A stretch of DNA of 64,000 bases from Amorphophallus konjac. Lineage: Eukaryota > Streptophyta > Magnoliopsida > Alismatales > Araceae. Of the stretch, positions 42,607 through 55,100 are shown piece after piece. The stretch's first letter is position 1. The number at the start of each line of letters is the position of its first letter. The position numbers and the translations under genes were made by a program. The stretch covers positions 30,094,708 through 30,158,707 of the forward strand of contig CM040127.1 of the NCBI GenBank assembly GCA_022559845.1, written 5' to 3'. The notes below the pieces were generated by a model that saw only the letters and a program-made list of their open reading frames with translations, had not been told where the DNA came from and searched no databases.

Positions 42607-43283
42607 TGTTAGAGTGTGGAGTCGGAACTCTTCATCGTGCGCCTCTGCACGGGATCACACTCTGCCTCAGGAGCGCATCCACTGCTTCATGGGAGCATTC
42701 TCAGCGTCAGGGGAGCATGAGGAGCACATGCTGTCTCTGGGGAGCAATCGCTGCTCCAGGGGAGCATCCTCAATGTCAGGGGAGCATTCTCAACGTCAGG
42801 GGAGCATGCACTACGGGCTCAAGTGTCGACATTTGTCTCCTTGGAACAGGCCGACCTGCATGAAGAAGTGTCGACACTTCTGTCTTGGAAATCCATTGAC
42901 CTGACTGATGGTGGGGGAGCATTTGCACCTTCTGGAGCGCATACTCGGTCTCAGGAGAGCATCCTGTGTGACAGGAGAGCATGCACGTCTAATGTACCCC
43001 GGAAGAGGATTTCTATTTAACAGGGGCATTATTATCCTTAATGTCCTGACTAATGACGCCCTAATCTCCTAGTATAAAAGGGTGGGCTCTCTCATTGTAT
43101 TGTAACTCTGGTTGGTGGCTTTCTTAGTGGAATCCTGTTGCGGCCGTGGACGTAGGAAGGCATCTTGCCTCCGAACCACGTAAAAATTCCCTGTGTGTTC
43201 TTGTAGTTTGATTCCTCTTTTCTCTTTTCTTCTTCCTCCATCGCTGTTTGTCCTCCTCATCTGAGTGATATATATTCCTAACA
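42607..43283 (+). repeat. Copia 3' LTR
   Basis: Matches 29739-30415 along its whole length with about 23 differences by eye. It keeps the tandem CAGGGGAGCAT region and the SalI-core palindrome, and ends TATATTCCTAACA. Confidence 0.93.
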
Positions 43284-44333
43284 CACTAGCCATTCTTTTT
43301 CTAACACATTCTCCCTCTATAAAACTATCGCTCTCTCCTTCTCCACTTTCATATAAAATAGAAGGAAAAAATATATTCTTTAGACAAGAACACCCGGAGG
43401 AACGTGTTGCATAAGTCTCCACTACATCAACAAATATATTTTCTAGTTTTTCTGAGAATTAACTCCTCGAGCAGTGTGTTATCTTATCTATAGTTCTCTC
43501 ACCTTTTTCCCACTCATGAGATTGTCCCATCAGCTATCCACACCATGTTGGAGCTTTAGCATACCTGACTCTTGAGCCCTCTTCACCTTCTTCCAAGCTA
43601 TGTTTCCTGAGCAAACATTTCAGGCTATGTGTGTTATGCTGAGCCATGGGGTTGCCAAGCTATGTATCAATCGAGCTATGGGCCATCCTCTCAAACGTCG
43701 AGCCATGGGAAGCTCGATCACGAGCGAACTTCCTACATGTCAGCTCCGACCCACTTTTCCCTGTTGTTTGGAAACGTTGAGAAAACTTTCTAGATTCCGA
43801 GCGAACTTGCTTGATCTAGACATGCCTGAGCTAAATCCCAACCAAACTCGATCTGAGCTTCAACGCCCTTAGCATGCTCGGAACCGACCGAAGATGTCTC
43901 CTATTGGGCTTGATTTCTTGCAAAAAGATCGTAGAAAAAGGTGGCCATGTGAGACTGCCATAAATGAGGGCTGGCCCACCTCAATAAATGAGACTGGCTC
44001 CCAACAATCTCCCTCTCCAGCCGAACGAGAAGGAATCTAAACCTTGCCGTAGCGGTACTTGCCCAATACTATGGTATTCAATACAGCTCAATACATACCG
44101 AATCTGGCCGGTGCATATTAGTACCGATTTTGGTCGGTTTGATTTTGGCCATTTGAGCCTGGCATAGACTGATATACGAATTTGAAAAAAAAAAGGAGAA
44201 ATCGGAGGTCACAACAGTTGCACCTACTCTGGGCTCTCATCTCACCGTTGAGAGAGGGAGAGAGAAGGGGGCAGGAGAGAGAGAACAGGGGTGGCCGGTG
44301 CTGGTGGGACTGTGAGATGAGACATATATAGAT

Positions 44334-44334
<1 letters not shown>

Positions 44335-44399
<65 letters not shown>
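44335..44399. repeat. (GA)n microsatellite
   Basis: About 32 uninterrupted GA units. Confidence 0.97.
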
Positions 44400-44402
<3 letters not shown>

Positions 44403-44571
44403 TTATGGATGACGATGACGCAAGGGCGAAGGGGATCGCTCATCGAGGAGGGCCATAGTAGGACACTCAAGCGACGATCGCCAACAGGGGCGATGGTGTT
44501 CGCCAATCGCCACTTCGTCTCGGCTGTTTGCCCTAAAGGTTGGGCTCCATCGGCGAGGGGTTGGTTTTAAC

Positions 44572-44866
44572 CAGGGTTTGTCGACCCGGTGCGGGTCGCC
44601 CTGACCCGCATGACCCGACCCGACTCAGGCTGTGGACGGGACACCCGGGTCGTGAGTCGTCACCGGGTCGCCCCATTAATTTAATATTATATTATATATA
44701 TAATATCCTTTTCTACTTTATTCTATTATTTTATATATATTATATATATATAATTTTTTTATCCACACTTAAAATGAGATAGATCAAGACGGACCGAGTC
44801 GGGACCGACTCGACCCGTCCCAGCCCTTGACCGGGACGTACGAGTCGGTCGAGACGGCAAACCCTG
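44572..44866. mobile_element. hAT-type MITE, 295 bp
   Basis: Ends CAGGGTTTGTCGACCC and, inverted, CAGGGTTTGCCGTCTC. Flanked by GTTTTAAC (44564-44571) and ATTTTAAC (44867-44874), an 8-bp duplication with one mismatch. Subterminal regions are rich in GGTCG and GACTCG motifs; the centre is an AT tract. No coding capacity. Confidence 0.82.
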
Positions 44867-45283
44867 ATTTTAACAAGTTTTGTCATTTATAAAATGACTC
44901 TCATAACAAAATTTAATTGTATAAATAACCAATATACTTATATGGAGTATGGAGGAGGTGGAATCAGATGGAGGGAAGTGGAGAACCAATATAGTACCAG
45001 CCGATATCAGTTTGTACTAGTATCAATTTCGGTACCAGCCCTGCCCGATATCAAAAGCAATATTGGGATTAAAGAACTTACTCAATACAACCTGCGCAAA
45101 TAGTAGTCATCCCTACTAAGCTCTTACACTTTATTGTGCTTTCCAATTTGTAGGGTCTTTATATCATCATGTCTGGCAGACTTTTGTCTGTGTTAATCTT
45201 TTCCAACTTCACGGTCAGCTTCTTCTCAAAAACATGTTCAATCCCGAGCAGACTTAATATCTCGATGCTGAGCAAACTTTTTT

Positions 45284-46095
45284 TTTTAAACTCAAAGGCA
45301 ATACTTGCAAGGTGAGAAACGAGGGAGTCCGTTCATCCCTTCATTGCGGAAGAGATAGGACGTGCCACCCCGGTCACCAGACAAGCGATTTTCTATTAAT
45401 GAAAGCAGTAAGAACATAGAGAAGTACAAAGGTAGGGACGGCACCTAAATAAGGGGTGGAGAATAACAAATAACCCGAGGGCCCTAAAATTGAAAGGCCA
45501 AAACTAAACAAAGTCTCGATATCGAGTAGAGCTTGTAGAGTTGGATCTGCGCATCGAACTCCTAGTGAGACACGATCAGGCCTGGAAGGAGGACGGGAGC
45601 GTTCGTGATCTTGCATGCCGACCCATTTGGTACGAAGAGTAGTGAAGTCGACTGGTTCGGACGGCTTCGCCAAACAGAGGTGATACATTAATCTTGATCG
45701 CCGTCTGGGCTCAAGGATCTGAATCTGCGCGGAGGACGGCGAGAACGCGATGGCCTGTAGGGCCGGGAAGGCCTAGGGGGATCTTGATCGGAAGCGCCAA
45801 CCCAGTTAGCATGGACACGACAGAAGTCAACAGGGCGGGATGACTCATAGCCTGGAACCGTCAGCACTTGATAGATAATAGGGGGCTTGAGCATGTCACC
45901 ATCCGATGACGAGGAAGTAGCAAGAAAGACATCTGGAGAGGCAGAGGGAACTGGCACAGGTTAAGAGGTGTGTGGAGCAGGAGCAGGGTTGGGCTTCCCT
46001 TTGACAACCTTGCGCACAGCTTGCGCAAAGAAGAGGCGAGGCACGATCGGGGCTACAGCGGGAGAGGGCAGCTGGGATGGAGACCAGCAACGGAT
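45284..46095 (-). mobile_element. Retroposon-like insert with poly(A) end
   Basis: Read on the minus strand, this ~810-bp segment ends in a poly(A) run (plus-strand T run at about 45281-45290) and interrupts the right LTR of the flanking remnant. It has two adjacent moderately long frames (90 and 105 codons) with ESSRPVDF and SEPVDFTT repeated in each (near VHANWVG and LRTKWVG), i.e. a duplicated domain. I do not recognise the protein; a truncated LINE or a processed transcript are both possible. Confidence 0.4.
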
Positions 46096-46289
46096 ACCCG
46101 ACCTAAATCCCAACCAAGCTCGGTCTGAGCTTCAACGCCTTTAGCATGCTAGGAACAGACCGAAGATGCCTCCTGCAGAGCTTGATTTCATGCAACAAGA
46201 TCATGGAAAAAGCTGGCCATGTGAGGGTGCCATGATTGAGGGCTAAATTCACCACCTCAATAAATGAGACTGGCTCCCAAACAGTTTTA

Positions 46290-47340
46290 CAGTGAATTTG
46301 TTTCGTTCATTTTTATCATTTGCATGGATATTGTATTTGTATAGTCTAATCATCTGGGAAGATTTCCATGCAAGTTTTTCAGTTGATAACTGATATTTCA
46401 GTCCAGTAGGTTATACGTTGTATATATGTCATCCTTTTCATGTTTGCCGTTTACACTTGCTTCATATTCATTATCTAGAAAAAAAAATGCATACGTCTGT
46501 GTGTGCATTTGCACCCACATGCGCCCTCTGTACTTGTTATCTTTAACCAGTAAGGGATCTGAAAATAAAATCCGTCTCCTGTATCCTGTTCTAACAAAAG
46601 AAAAACAAGAAGGAAACCCACTTTGCTGCCGAATCATTTATTTATACTGTGTTTATCAAGCATGAATACTAGCTAACATCATTCTTAAAGGTTAGGGAAT
46701 GCATCCTATATGCAAGAAATATGAGCTCCATGCGTAGCGGCTGCATGGGGCGGTTCTCTGTAAACTTGTGCACGTCAATTACCATGGCACATCCCCTTAG
46801 CGACCTATGGAGTCCATTCTCGTAATGATAAAGAAGTTTGTTCTTTTACAAATGAAACAGCAAGCGACCACTGATGCCTACTCATCAGGTCATTTTCACC
46901 CAGGTTTAATTTGGAAGAAAACAGATCAACTTAGAAATCTAATTTGGGTTGAAATCGGCTTGTCAGAGCCAGTGGAACATATTACTGGATGAATTAAACA
47001 ATGAACACGCGCGCCTATCTTGTGGTTGGACTTTGGATGAGCAGGCTAATTCTACTCCTCATCTTGCCATCCGGGTTAATTGCCAGGGCTACTTGATGAT
47101 GAACTTATCTAATATATAATTGTCTTAACCAAGTTTCATACATGATTTCTAGGCCTTGTACATCTTGGTTGAACAAGAGGAATAGTTTTCCTTGTGTATC
47201 AGAAGATAATCTCTATTCTTATGGAAGAAGAACTGTGAAATATCATCTGCATCTTGTTAGCCCTCTAGGTTAGTTAATTTTGGTACGGAGTTACGTTAAG
47301 GGTGGGTTAACTTAACCTGATTAAAGTAGTCTTGAATTAA
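46290..47340. other. Spacer, nothing recognised
   Basis: Mixed AT-moderate sequence without supported genes or repeats. Frames up to about 80 codons show no motif. Confidence 0.5.
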
Positions 47341-47342
47341 AT

Positions 47343-47507
47343 TTTTTTTTTGTGACGAGGAACCTGATGAACCAGAAAATCATGAGTCACGTATCCCTCG
47401 AGGATTGAGTACGTGACTAGGTAAAATCTCCCCCGAAGTGAATCGAACTTGGGACCTCATGCTTCTTTGGCAGGGGTCTTCTACCATTCAACCCACCCCG
47501 GGTCCTC
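47343..47507 (-). mobile_element. tRNA-derived SINE
   Basis: On the minus strand it begins GAGGACCCGGGGTGGG, then TGAATGGTAGAAGACCC (A-box-like) and AGTTCGATTCA (B-box-like, RNA polymerase III promoter), and ends in GTCACAAAAAAAAA. Flanks carry AATTAA on both sides (47335-47340 and 47508-47513), fitting a short target duplication. Length of about 165 bp is usual for plant SINEs. Confidence 0.75.
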
Positions 47508-47739
47508 AATTAACGTATATTTAGTTTGATAGGAGGGTATTTAATCTGGGAGTAAGGATGTGGGCTAACCTACTTTAAATCTAGTGTGATTTGATAAATA
47601 GTAAGTTAACCTAGTAATAATGATAAATAAAATATTATATTTCTATATTTTTTTTAAATAAATCTCTCATTCTCTCTCTCCACTTCTCTCCCCTCCTGTC
47701 TCTCTCACGTCACTCTCTATCTCTCACACACATTAATTA

Positions 47740-48570
47740 TTAATTTATGTTACTCTTCATATTTAAAAATTTTAAATTATTTTAATTTTAAAGTATTTTT
47801 AATATATGTTACAAATTAAATATATCATAAAAATAAAAATAAAAATAAAAATATTTTTGATTAACAATATCATTAATATTTTTATAAATAACATCAATAA
47901 TCTCACTAATTAAAATTTAAAAGTCAAAAATGACATCAATTATGAGTTTATGTTACTGTTCATCTTTAAAAAATTTATTTTATCTTAATTTTTAAATATT
48001 TTTAATATATTTTATAAATATAATATACCATGAAAATAAATTTTGTTTGATAGATAATATCAATAATCTCACTAATTAAAATTTAAAAGTCAAAAAATGA
48101 CATTAATTGTGAGTTTATGTTACTTGTCATCTTTAAAAAATTTTATTTATCTTAATTTTCAAATATTTTAATATATTATATAAATATAATATACAATGAA
48201 AATAAATTTTGTTTGATAAATAATATCAATAATCTCACTAATTAAAATTTAAAAGTCAAAATTATCATTAATTACGGGTTCATGTTACTATTCATCTTTA
48301 AAAATTTTATTTTATCTTATTTTTAAATTTTTTTAAATACATTCTATAAATATAATATACCATGAAAATAAATTTTGTTTGATAAATAACGTCAATAATC
48401 TCACTAATTTAAATTTACAAGTCAAAAATGACATTAATTATAGGTTTATGTTACTGCTCATCTTTAAGAAATTTTATTTTATTTTTAAATATTTTAAATA
48501 TATTCTAAAAATAATTTTTTTGATAAATAGCATCATTCATCTCACTAACTAATATTAAAAAGTCACAAAT
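47740..48570. repeat. AT-rich minisatellite, about 166-bp period
   Basis: Five diverged copies share AATCTCACTAATTAAAATTT near 47898, 48064, 48230, 48397 and 48538, with TTTATGTTACT...CATCTTTAAAAA between them. Confidence 0.8.
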
Positions 48571-48783
48571 ATTTTTAAAGGTAACTATTTATCTTAATGT
48601 CTTTATTTTTAAATTTTATAAAAATATTTAATATATTCTATATGATAAATATACTATTATAATAATAAAAGTTTCGATAATAACTATCATTATTATTACT
48701 AACTAAAATTTTAACAATAAAAAAAATATAACAATTTAATGTTAAATATAAACAAATAATAGAGAGAGCTATTAAATATAAAC

Positions 48784-48788
<5 letters not shown>

Positions 48789-48842
<54 letters not shown>
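48789..48842. repeat. (GA)n microsatellite
   Basis: About 27 GA units. Confidence 0.97.
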
Positions 48843-48847
<5 letters not shown>

Positions 48848-49639
48848 TTTATTGAGAATTTATTGAACATAGGAGGTTAACCCACCTCTGGAGGTGAGTT
48901 TTAAAACTCATGAATAATCTTGGGTTAGTCCTTAACTTAATCTAATTAAATAAAAGTTGCAATCAAATCACAAAAAAGATTAACCCTGGATTAACTTCTG
49001 ATTAACTCAGGGCTAACTCTCAATCAAAGAGGGGCCGAGGGTTTAAACTGAATTGCATCTGAAGTTGTGGGAGATAAACGTTTGTCTAGCAGCCCTTGCT
49101 GCTTAACGATAAACATAAACGCTTTGTCTCAGCTTAGCAGGGCCAGCAAGTGCTGCCCTTGCTCACCCGAGGTGATCCATGTCTGTTGGGCTAGCCAGGG
49201 TAGGATCTATTACATGATTAACATGTAAATTGTGAGATATATTAAAAAAACATGTTCTACACCCTTGTATCAGTTAAATATGTATTTACAGTAATTGTGA
49301 CTTCTCCACTATCTATATTAACTGGTGGACTTTGATCCTTGGGAGTCCAAGGACGTGCGTGAACATCCGGATACCAACTTGTGGGCATAACATACTGAGA
49401 AGCTGGAAGAACTACCGAAAAAACTGGGTAATAGAAAACGTTATGCAAGTTCAACCCCGAATGAAGATTAAGTCTCCCTCTTTCTCTCCAATCCAATGTG
49501 CGATTGCTGTACTACAGATCCAGAGCACTCTTAAGACAAATCTGTGATGGCCCCTCTCCTTAAAGCATGTAAGAGACTCTAAAACTTGGGTTCTGAGTGA
49601 CTTGAAGATAATGGAAAGTTTTTATGTCTTTTCTCTTCC

Positions 49640-52000
49640 TCTTTTTCTAGGTGGGGCGTCTTGCCACTTATTATTTCCACTTTTGTAGAGGATAGGATGT
49701 TGGTCTGTGAGAGCTTTCACATGGTATCTTTTTTTTTTCTGCTTTGTATTGGCACTGTCTAGAGAAAACATCATCATTCTCCTGTTGAGGCCTTCCACCT
49801 GTAGATTTTGCAAGTGAGTTCAATTTTGTATTGTACTAGTACCATCATGTCACTGTCCATCAAACAAAATGGCTGGGATATTTACATGTTCAATTATTTG
49901 TCCATTGTGCATTGAAGATTGAGACCCCATCTTCAGATTTGTTTAGGCTGTGGGCATTGTTATGTGCTGAACACTGTCACCTGTTGTTATCCAGACTTGC
50001 ACCATCAAAAAACTCAAGCAGATGGTTGATTATGGTCACATTTCCGGAGATTGGCACCAACCAGAGGACTTTTTTTTCCCACCAGGAGGTTTTTGATGCC
50101 TTGTGGTACCACATACTGCACCCATTTCAAAGTATACAAGGGCTCCTTTTTCCCCAAGGAAACTTACATATATAGACTGTTAGAAAATCTAGAATGAGGT
50201 TAGTTTGCTCGAGAGAATATCTATCAAATCATATAAGTGATACACGAACAAGTATGTACTTTATATTCCCAATGTCTGCGGTTCTTAGCATCAATGGCTT
50301 GTTCCCTGCAACATGACTGGGCACTGTACGTACAGCTTATCGTCGTATCTAAAACCTTGCATACGAGCACTTGCATGCTGACATGCATGGTGAGAGAATG
50401 GGTCTAGGAATGTTAATTTTCTTATCTTTTCTTCTTCTGGGTGTGGTGTGTATTGGCAGCTCCACCTCCACCTTTTTTATGGGATAGGATGCCGAAAGTG
50501 TGAAAGTTCTCGCATGGTATCTTCTTTCCGCTTTGGATTGGAAGTGTCTAGAGAAAATATCACTCTCCTTGGCTACATGCGTATGGGTTTATGCGGAGGC
50601 CTTCTATCTATAGATTGTATACATATGCATCCCATTTTCTATGGTTATAATGTCATGAGACTATATATATATGCACCTTCAAATTAACAAGGTGCGCGCC
50701 TGGGATATGTCTACACGTTCATTTGTCCAGTGCGCTTTTAAAGATCATCGAGTCCACCACACATTTTCAAATCTCTTTAGAGGTTGTTCGATCGGCCACA
50801 ACTTTAAGTAGCTCCATCAGTATTAATTTGGATATTGCTACTAATAATTAATGGGTGTTTAGCCAATATTCTATCAAACTCGCTACTAAATAATTTAGTA
50901 AAGAGCAATGCCACAAGAAATTTAATCCAAGTCTGAATCCGTATTGAAAATGTTAGAATTCAGTGTTTTAGAATCTCGAGACCTCTTTGCTTTCACCTTC
51001 TCACCCCCTAAAACTCCCTTTTCACTTCGACTATATATCTTCCTTTAAGTATCCTTTGATATCATTGTCAACCCTAATATATATTATAAACTTCAAAAAA
51101 ATTAATATTGAAACCAAGGTTCGCAGACTCAGGGATCCGACTCAAATCAGATCCCCGTTGATCCAATACGAGTCAACTTGACTCGGGCCCAACTCGATAG
51201 AGTCGCATGTTAGAAATCTCTTTTGTTATCTTTTAAAAGTTCTTGCAATGTTTGGATTGATTTACCCTGAATTTTAAGTTGTAGAATTACTATTTCATCA
51301 ATCTAAAGTATGCACGCATTATTTCATCTATTTTTTATTTTGATTAATTTTTGAACACTATATCATTAGTAAATAATCAATAAATGAATCAAGACAATAA
51401 AATTTAATATTCTTCATCTATGAAATGCAAGACCTGTGAATGTTGTTATATCATTAATTATACGATTACTATATTTTTTAAATTTAAAAAAAGATTATTT
51501 TTTAGATATCATATTATTATTTTAAGAATTTGTGCCAACTCTTAGCCGATCGCGTATCGAATTCTCTCGTGTACGATTCGAGTTGCCCGAGTCAACCCAA
51601 GTTGAACCGGGTCGGCAAACCATGATTAAAATTATGCCATATCAAAATTTGTTGCTTCAACCAAAGATGGCCTTAGGCTGCATGTGGATGTTGTCATGCA
51701 TGTACCGAATATTGTCACCATTTGATATTTGGATGTGCACCATGAAAGCTCATGTGCATGGTTTGTCGTGGACCCCCATTCCATAAATTGGCTACAAGCT
51801 AGCTAGAGGATCTTTCCCAACCGGAGGCTTCTGATGCTTGTAGACACTTTTGGGTGCAGCCCATTTCAAGTATGCATAGTACTCTTGCCATTTTCTACCA
51901 AGAAACCCATGCATGTAGACCGTCAGAAAAATCTAGAATGTGGTGCGTATGCACAAGAGAATCTCTACCAATCAAGCATATTTAAGTGATGCATGAACTA
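49640..52000. repeat. Diverged direct duplication
   Basis: Blocks recur in the same order: 49650-49780 resembles 50440-50570 (GATAGGATG, CATGGTATCTT, GTCTAGAGAAAA), and 50060-50240 resembles 51805-51990 (CCCATTTCAA, AAAATCTAGAATG, AGTGATACACGAAC/AGTGATGCATGAAC). The second copy is longer partly because a MITE (51115-51624) landed in it. No coding meaning was found. Confidence 0.6.
51115..51624. mobile_element. hAT-type MITE, 510 bp
   Basis: Ends CAAGGTTCGCAGACTC and, inverted, CATGGTTTGCCGACCC; flanks ATTGAAAC (51107-51114) and ATTAAAAT (51625-51632) agree at six of eight bases. Subterminal GAGTCAAC and GACTCG motifs and an AT-rich centre resemble the MITE at 44572. Confidence 0.68.
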
Positions 52001-52099
52001 CTGTGTCCTCTAGATTCTCAACGTCTGCATGCACTTAATTAGGTCATTGTCATGTCTACAACCTTGCATCTTCGCACTCTTAGATGCATGCTGATCAGG

Positions 52100-54180
52100 T
52101 GGTGAGTGTAGGGATGGGATTAGATGACGCCGTCGCCAGTTTACATGCTGATTCCAAATGTCTAATTAACCAGTCGAAAAGTAGGACAGTTGATGCCATC
52201 TCATCTATATGACGGCATAAAATTAGTATAAACCTACCAATCAGAACTTATGCCGACTTCCAACATCATCAAATTCCATCCCATATTCTTGAGCATATAC
52301 GCCGGCCGATTCATGCAGACCCTCGACAACGTTGTGCCCAACCCAATAACCTAATCACTGTGGGTTATCAACAGGCAAGGGATGCTTGCCTGTCTGCCTT
52401 AGCTCATGATGCAATAACAGCTGAACAGTGTGACTTCCTTTTCTTATGATATCTGGCACATATGTCACGGCCTTGCGCCCCCCCCCCCTCCTCCAATTGC
52501 CTCTCTCTCTGATTCTCATATCTGGTACGTACAGCCTATCTGGACAGGTTTTCGATCTCCAACAACAGGAGTTAACAAGACCTGTCAGTATACTTCGATT
52601 CCACACCCAATAATGCACATGAGAGAGACGTGGGTGATGAGCAGAATCGATGCCGTGGGTGGAAAAGCTTCAGCTGGACAGCAACCTTAAAGCCAACTGT
52701 TGGATGACGATCTTTAACCACAAGCTTCGGGTTATCCTGTGGAAGTGGGGAAAAGAGGAAAGATTATTCGCTATTATATGCAAGTTCTTTTGGCCATGAC
52801 GACATGGTGTGCTGGGGCTGGGGAGGGGCTTCCGCTTCGTGGAGGCCCTAGGCTTCACATGGTTCATGCATGTGGGGCAAGGAGCTCATGATTGGAGCTG
52901 GGCAGGTCCCGGCTCTACGAGCTACCAGTTACACTGAAAAGCACAATCAATGAGGTGGCCGGAAGGAATCACTTCCAATCCATTAATGTGGTGGCCGGCT
53001 GCTGCTCTTGCATCAGTCTCAATCTGTCTTCTTGTGTCTCCGATGATTGGATTCATTTTTGTCATGCCTTACATGGATCACAGGTGTTGTTGTCATGACT
53101 CATGCCAAGCAATTTTGGGAAAAAAAATATTTTTAGTTGTTCCTATTTCTTTCTCAGATATAGTTACTGATTTATCGCCTTCTCGTTATTTCCCATAATT
53201 CTCTCCGGTAACAATACTAGTCAGATGCTTTTTTAGGAGCGCGGGATCCCGCGCCCTCTGCGCATGGGGGTGTCCACTGTGCCACTGATGTCGGGCAATA
53301 CCAGTTAGAAGTTGCCTTAGAGAAGATCATTACATCTCTACAAGAAACATGTATGTTTCCTACGGAGCTCTTTGACAACTGAGTGGGGTGGCACATTCGA
53401 GAGGGTGAGCGTGAATACGTCACCTCACCCCGATTAACGAAGGTTGTGTGTGAGGACCATCTTTTTCTCTCTCATCGGTTGTTTATCTCACTTCCGTATC
53501 CGCGCATTGAAGGGGCTCTACTGGTTTGCTATTTTCAGAGTCCTGCAAAGCATATAAGGTTTACTCGTTAAATTACCCAATTAATTAAGACAGACTTTTA
53601 TTTAGTTGTTCGTTTGTTTTGTGTCCAGGAGATTATACCATCGGGGAACTGTTTACAAATGCATGTCATGTAAAGTTATCTTGACCAAACACTTGGCACC
53701 ACCTTGTGGAGTGTTGATGATGTCGGGCAACCCAATCGCGACCTTCGCGATTCTTCCTTGAATCCGGCCGACCCCGGATCCGACGATCGATAGAATAAGG
53801 CTTCGTTGTGGAGGGACCCTGAGCATCCAAGAATTTTGCTTTCCTCCCACAGACATGTCTCTCACCTGGCAATCTAATCCAAGCAAAGGATTGAGATGGT
53901 TCCTGCCCATCAATTTTGATCAACATCAGGGAGATGAGATTTCTGTGTCCACCAATCCGATGGAGGCACGGGAATCAGGATTCCACATGTCAACATGGGA
54001 TAGGATGGACGGTTTTGATTCTGCTTTGCCAATCAATAGCAATCATCCCCCCCCCCCATCGTTGTTGTTACCTTCTTTGCAGAGCTGTCCGAGGGAAGGG
54101 GGGACCAAACTTGTGCCGGCCATGCCCAAAGATAATGGGCCCGCCCGTGACTGCTTCGGCTTAGATCCGACAAGCCGGCC
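52100..54180. other. Spacer with short palindrome, no supported gene
   Basis: No coding region is convincing. Two overlapping 86-codon minus-strand frames (53653-53926) have no recognised motif. A perfect 16-bp palindrome, GCGCGGGATCCCGCGC, is at 53239-53254, a C run at 52479-52487 and another at 54047-54056. Confidence 0.45.
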
Positions 54181-54189
54181 CGTTTAGAG

Positions 54190-55100
54190 CGACTCCACCC
54201 AATGTTTCGCCGGAGGAGGAGAGGATCCGACAAGAGAAGTTTTTTTTTGTTTACCGTTGGATTTATTAGTGTAATTGCTAACTTTGATAGGGGATTTGAG
54301 AGAAAATTGTACGCACTCCGTGCGCTGCTGCGAGGCCAGCTCACCCCTGCGCCGCTCTCGACCCCACCCATGGCGCGAGCTGGCCGCCGACGCCGCCGGG
54401 TACCCACTACCGCCCGCTCCTTCGGGCGTTGCGGGATCCACACGTCTCTCTTTATGGGGTTACAGCCGTCCACGCCGGCGGCGCAGCGCCAGCATCTCCA
54501 CCTTCCATCTCCGCCGGCGCCGGCGCCGTCACATTCTCTTTACGGCGGCAGCTCGGACTGGCGATGGAAGGAATCGTCCCATTATCATGCGGCGATGCTA
54601 TAACCAGAGTGGGTAGGGGGAGGCCCTTGCTCATCATAGATCTTTGATTTGCGCAGCTTCCTCCCAGAGCCCTTATTTCTCTCTTGTTTCCCTCTTCTTG
54701 TCTGTTGTATTTTTCTTTATTTTCCGTTTCTCCATTTTCCTGTGGAGCTTTTTGGGAATGCTGCTTAACCGGGTCACTGCAAATTCGGATTTCTTCTAAG
54801 GTTGGAGCAATAAGACGGGTATCTTCTCTTTCTCCCTTTGCGGCCGCCGGATCAAAACCGCGACAGGAGCAACTGGAAATCTTGTCTCTGTCGTCGCCGG
54901 GGAATAAAGGTGCAGTCTTTAGCTCTCTTTATCTTTCTTCTTTTTCTCTTCATCTGCTGGTAGGAGGCAAGGGCATGAGGGGGTCCACTCATTGTGATAC
55001 TGTTGCTCTTTTTCCCCACTGGAATTGTTGTCTTTTGCGCCTCTGGCAATCTGTTTCGTGGGTATGTTCTGCCCACAGCTTTTAAAGATGATCGTGTTGT
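54190..55100. other. GC-rich segment resembling a gene 5' end, unresolved
   Basis: CpG-rich sequence at 54310-54620 followed by pyrimidine-rich, 5'UTR-like DNA (54650-54760). Short frames such as the one at 54565 (MEGIVPLSCGDAITRVG, followed by a possible GT donor) could be a first exon, but I find no matching downstream exons. It may be a promoter remnant. Confidence 0.3.

Larger units (their letters stand above)
29739..43283 (+). mobile_element. TNT1-like Ty1/copia element, split by a nested insertion
   Basis: Two LTRs (29739-30415 and 42607-43283, each 677 bp) frame the element. Flanks CAATA (29734-29738) and CACTA (43284-43288) match at four of five bases, consistent with an old target duplication. 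Order is LTR, iMet primer site, gag, [9.9-kb insertion], gag zinc knuckle, aberrant LTR-end piece, RT, RNase H, polypurine tract, LTR. Protease, integrase and the start of RT are absent. The two LTRs differ at about 23 sites by eye (about 3.4%). RT box YVDD and gag type suit the TNT1/Tork group (inference). Confidence 0.9.
43600..46283 (-). mobile_element. Diverged minus-strand LTR element remnant
   Basis: Two direct repeats of about 185 bp (43826-44011 and 46096-46283) end GAGACTGGCTCCCAACA and GAGACTGGCTCCCAAACA. On the minus strand the left one is preceded by a purine tract, CTGGAGAGGGAGAT, then TGTTGGGAGCC, so these are LTR starts. Upstream homology (CCGAGCGAACTT near 43798 and CCGAGCAGACTT near 45242) suggests longer LTRs, the right one cut by the insert at about 45284-46095. 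No pol domain is recognisable between them. Confidence 0.5.

Noticed and set aside
53239..53254. Perfect 16-bp palindrome GCGCGGGATCCCGCGC
   Set aside because: Isolated, with no repeated context or neighbouring gene; too little to support a function.
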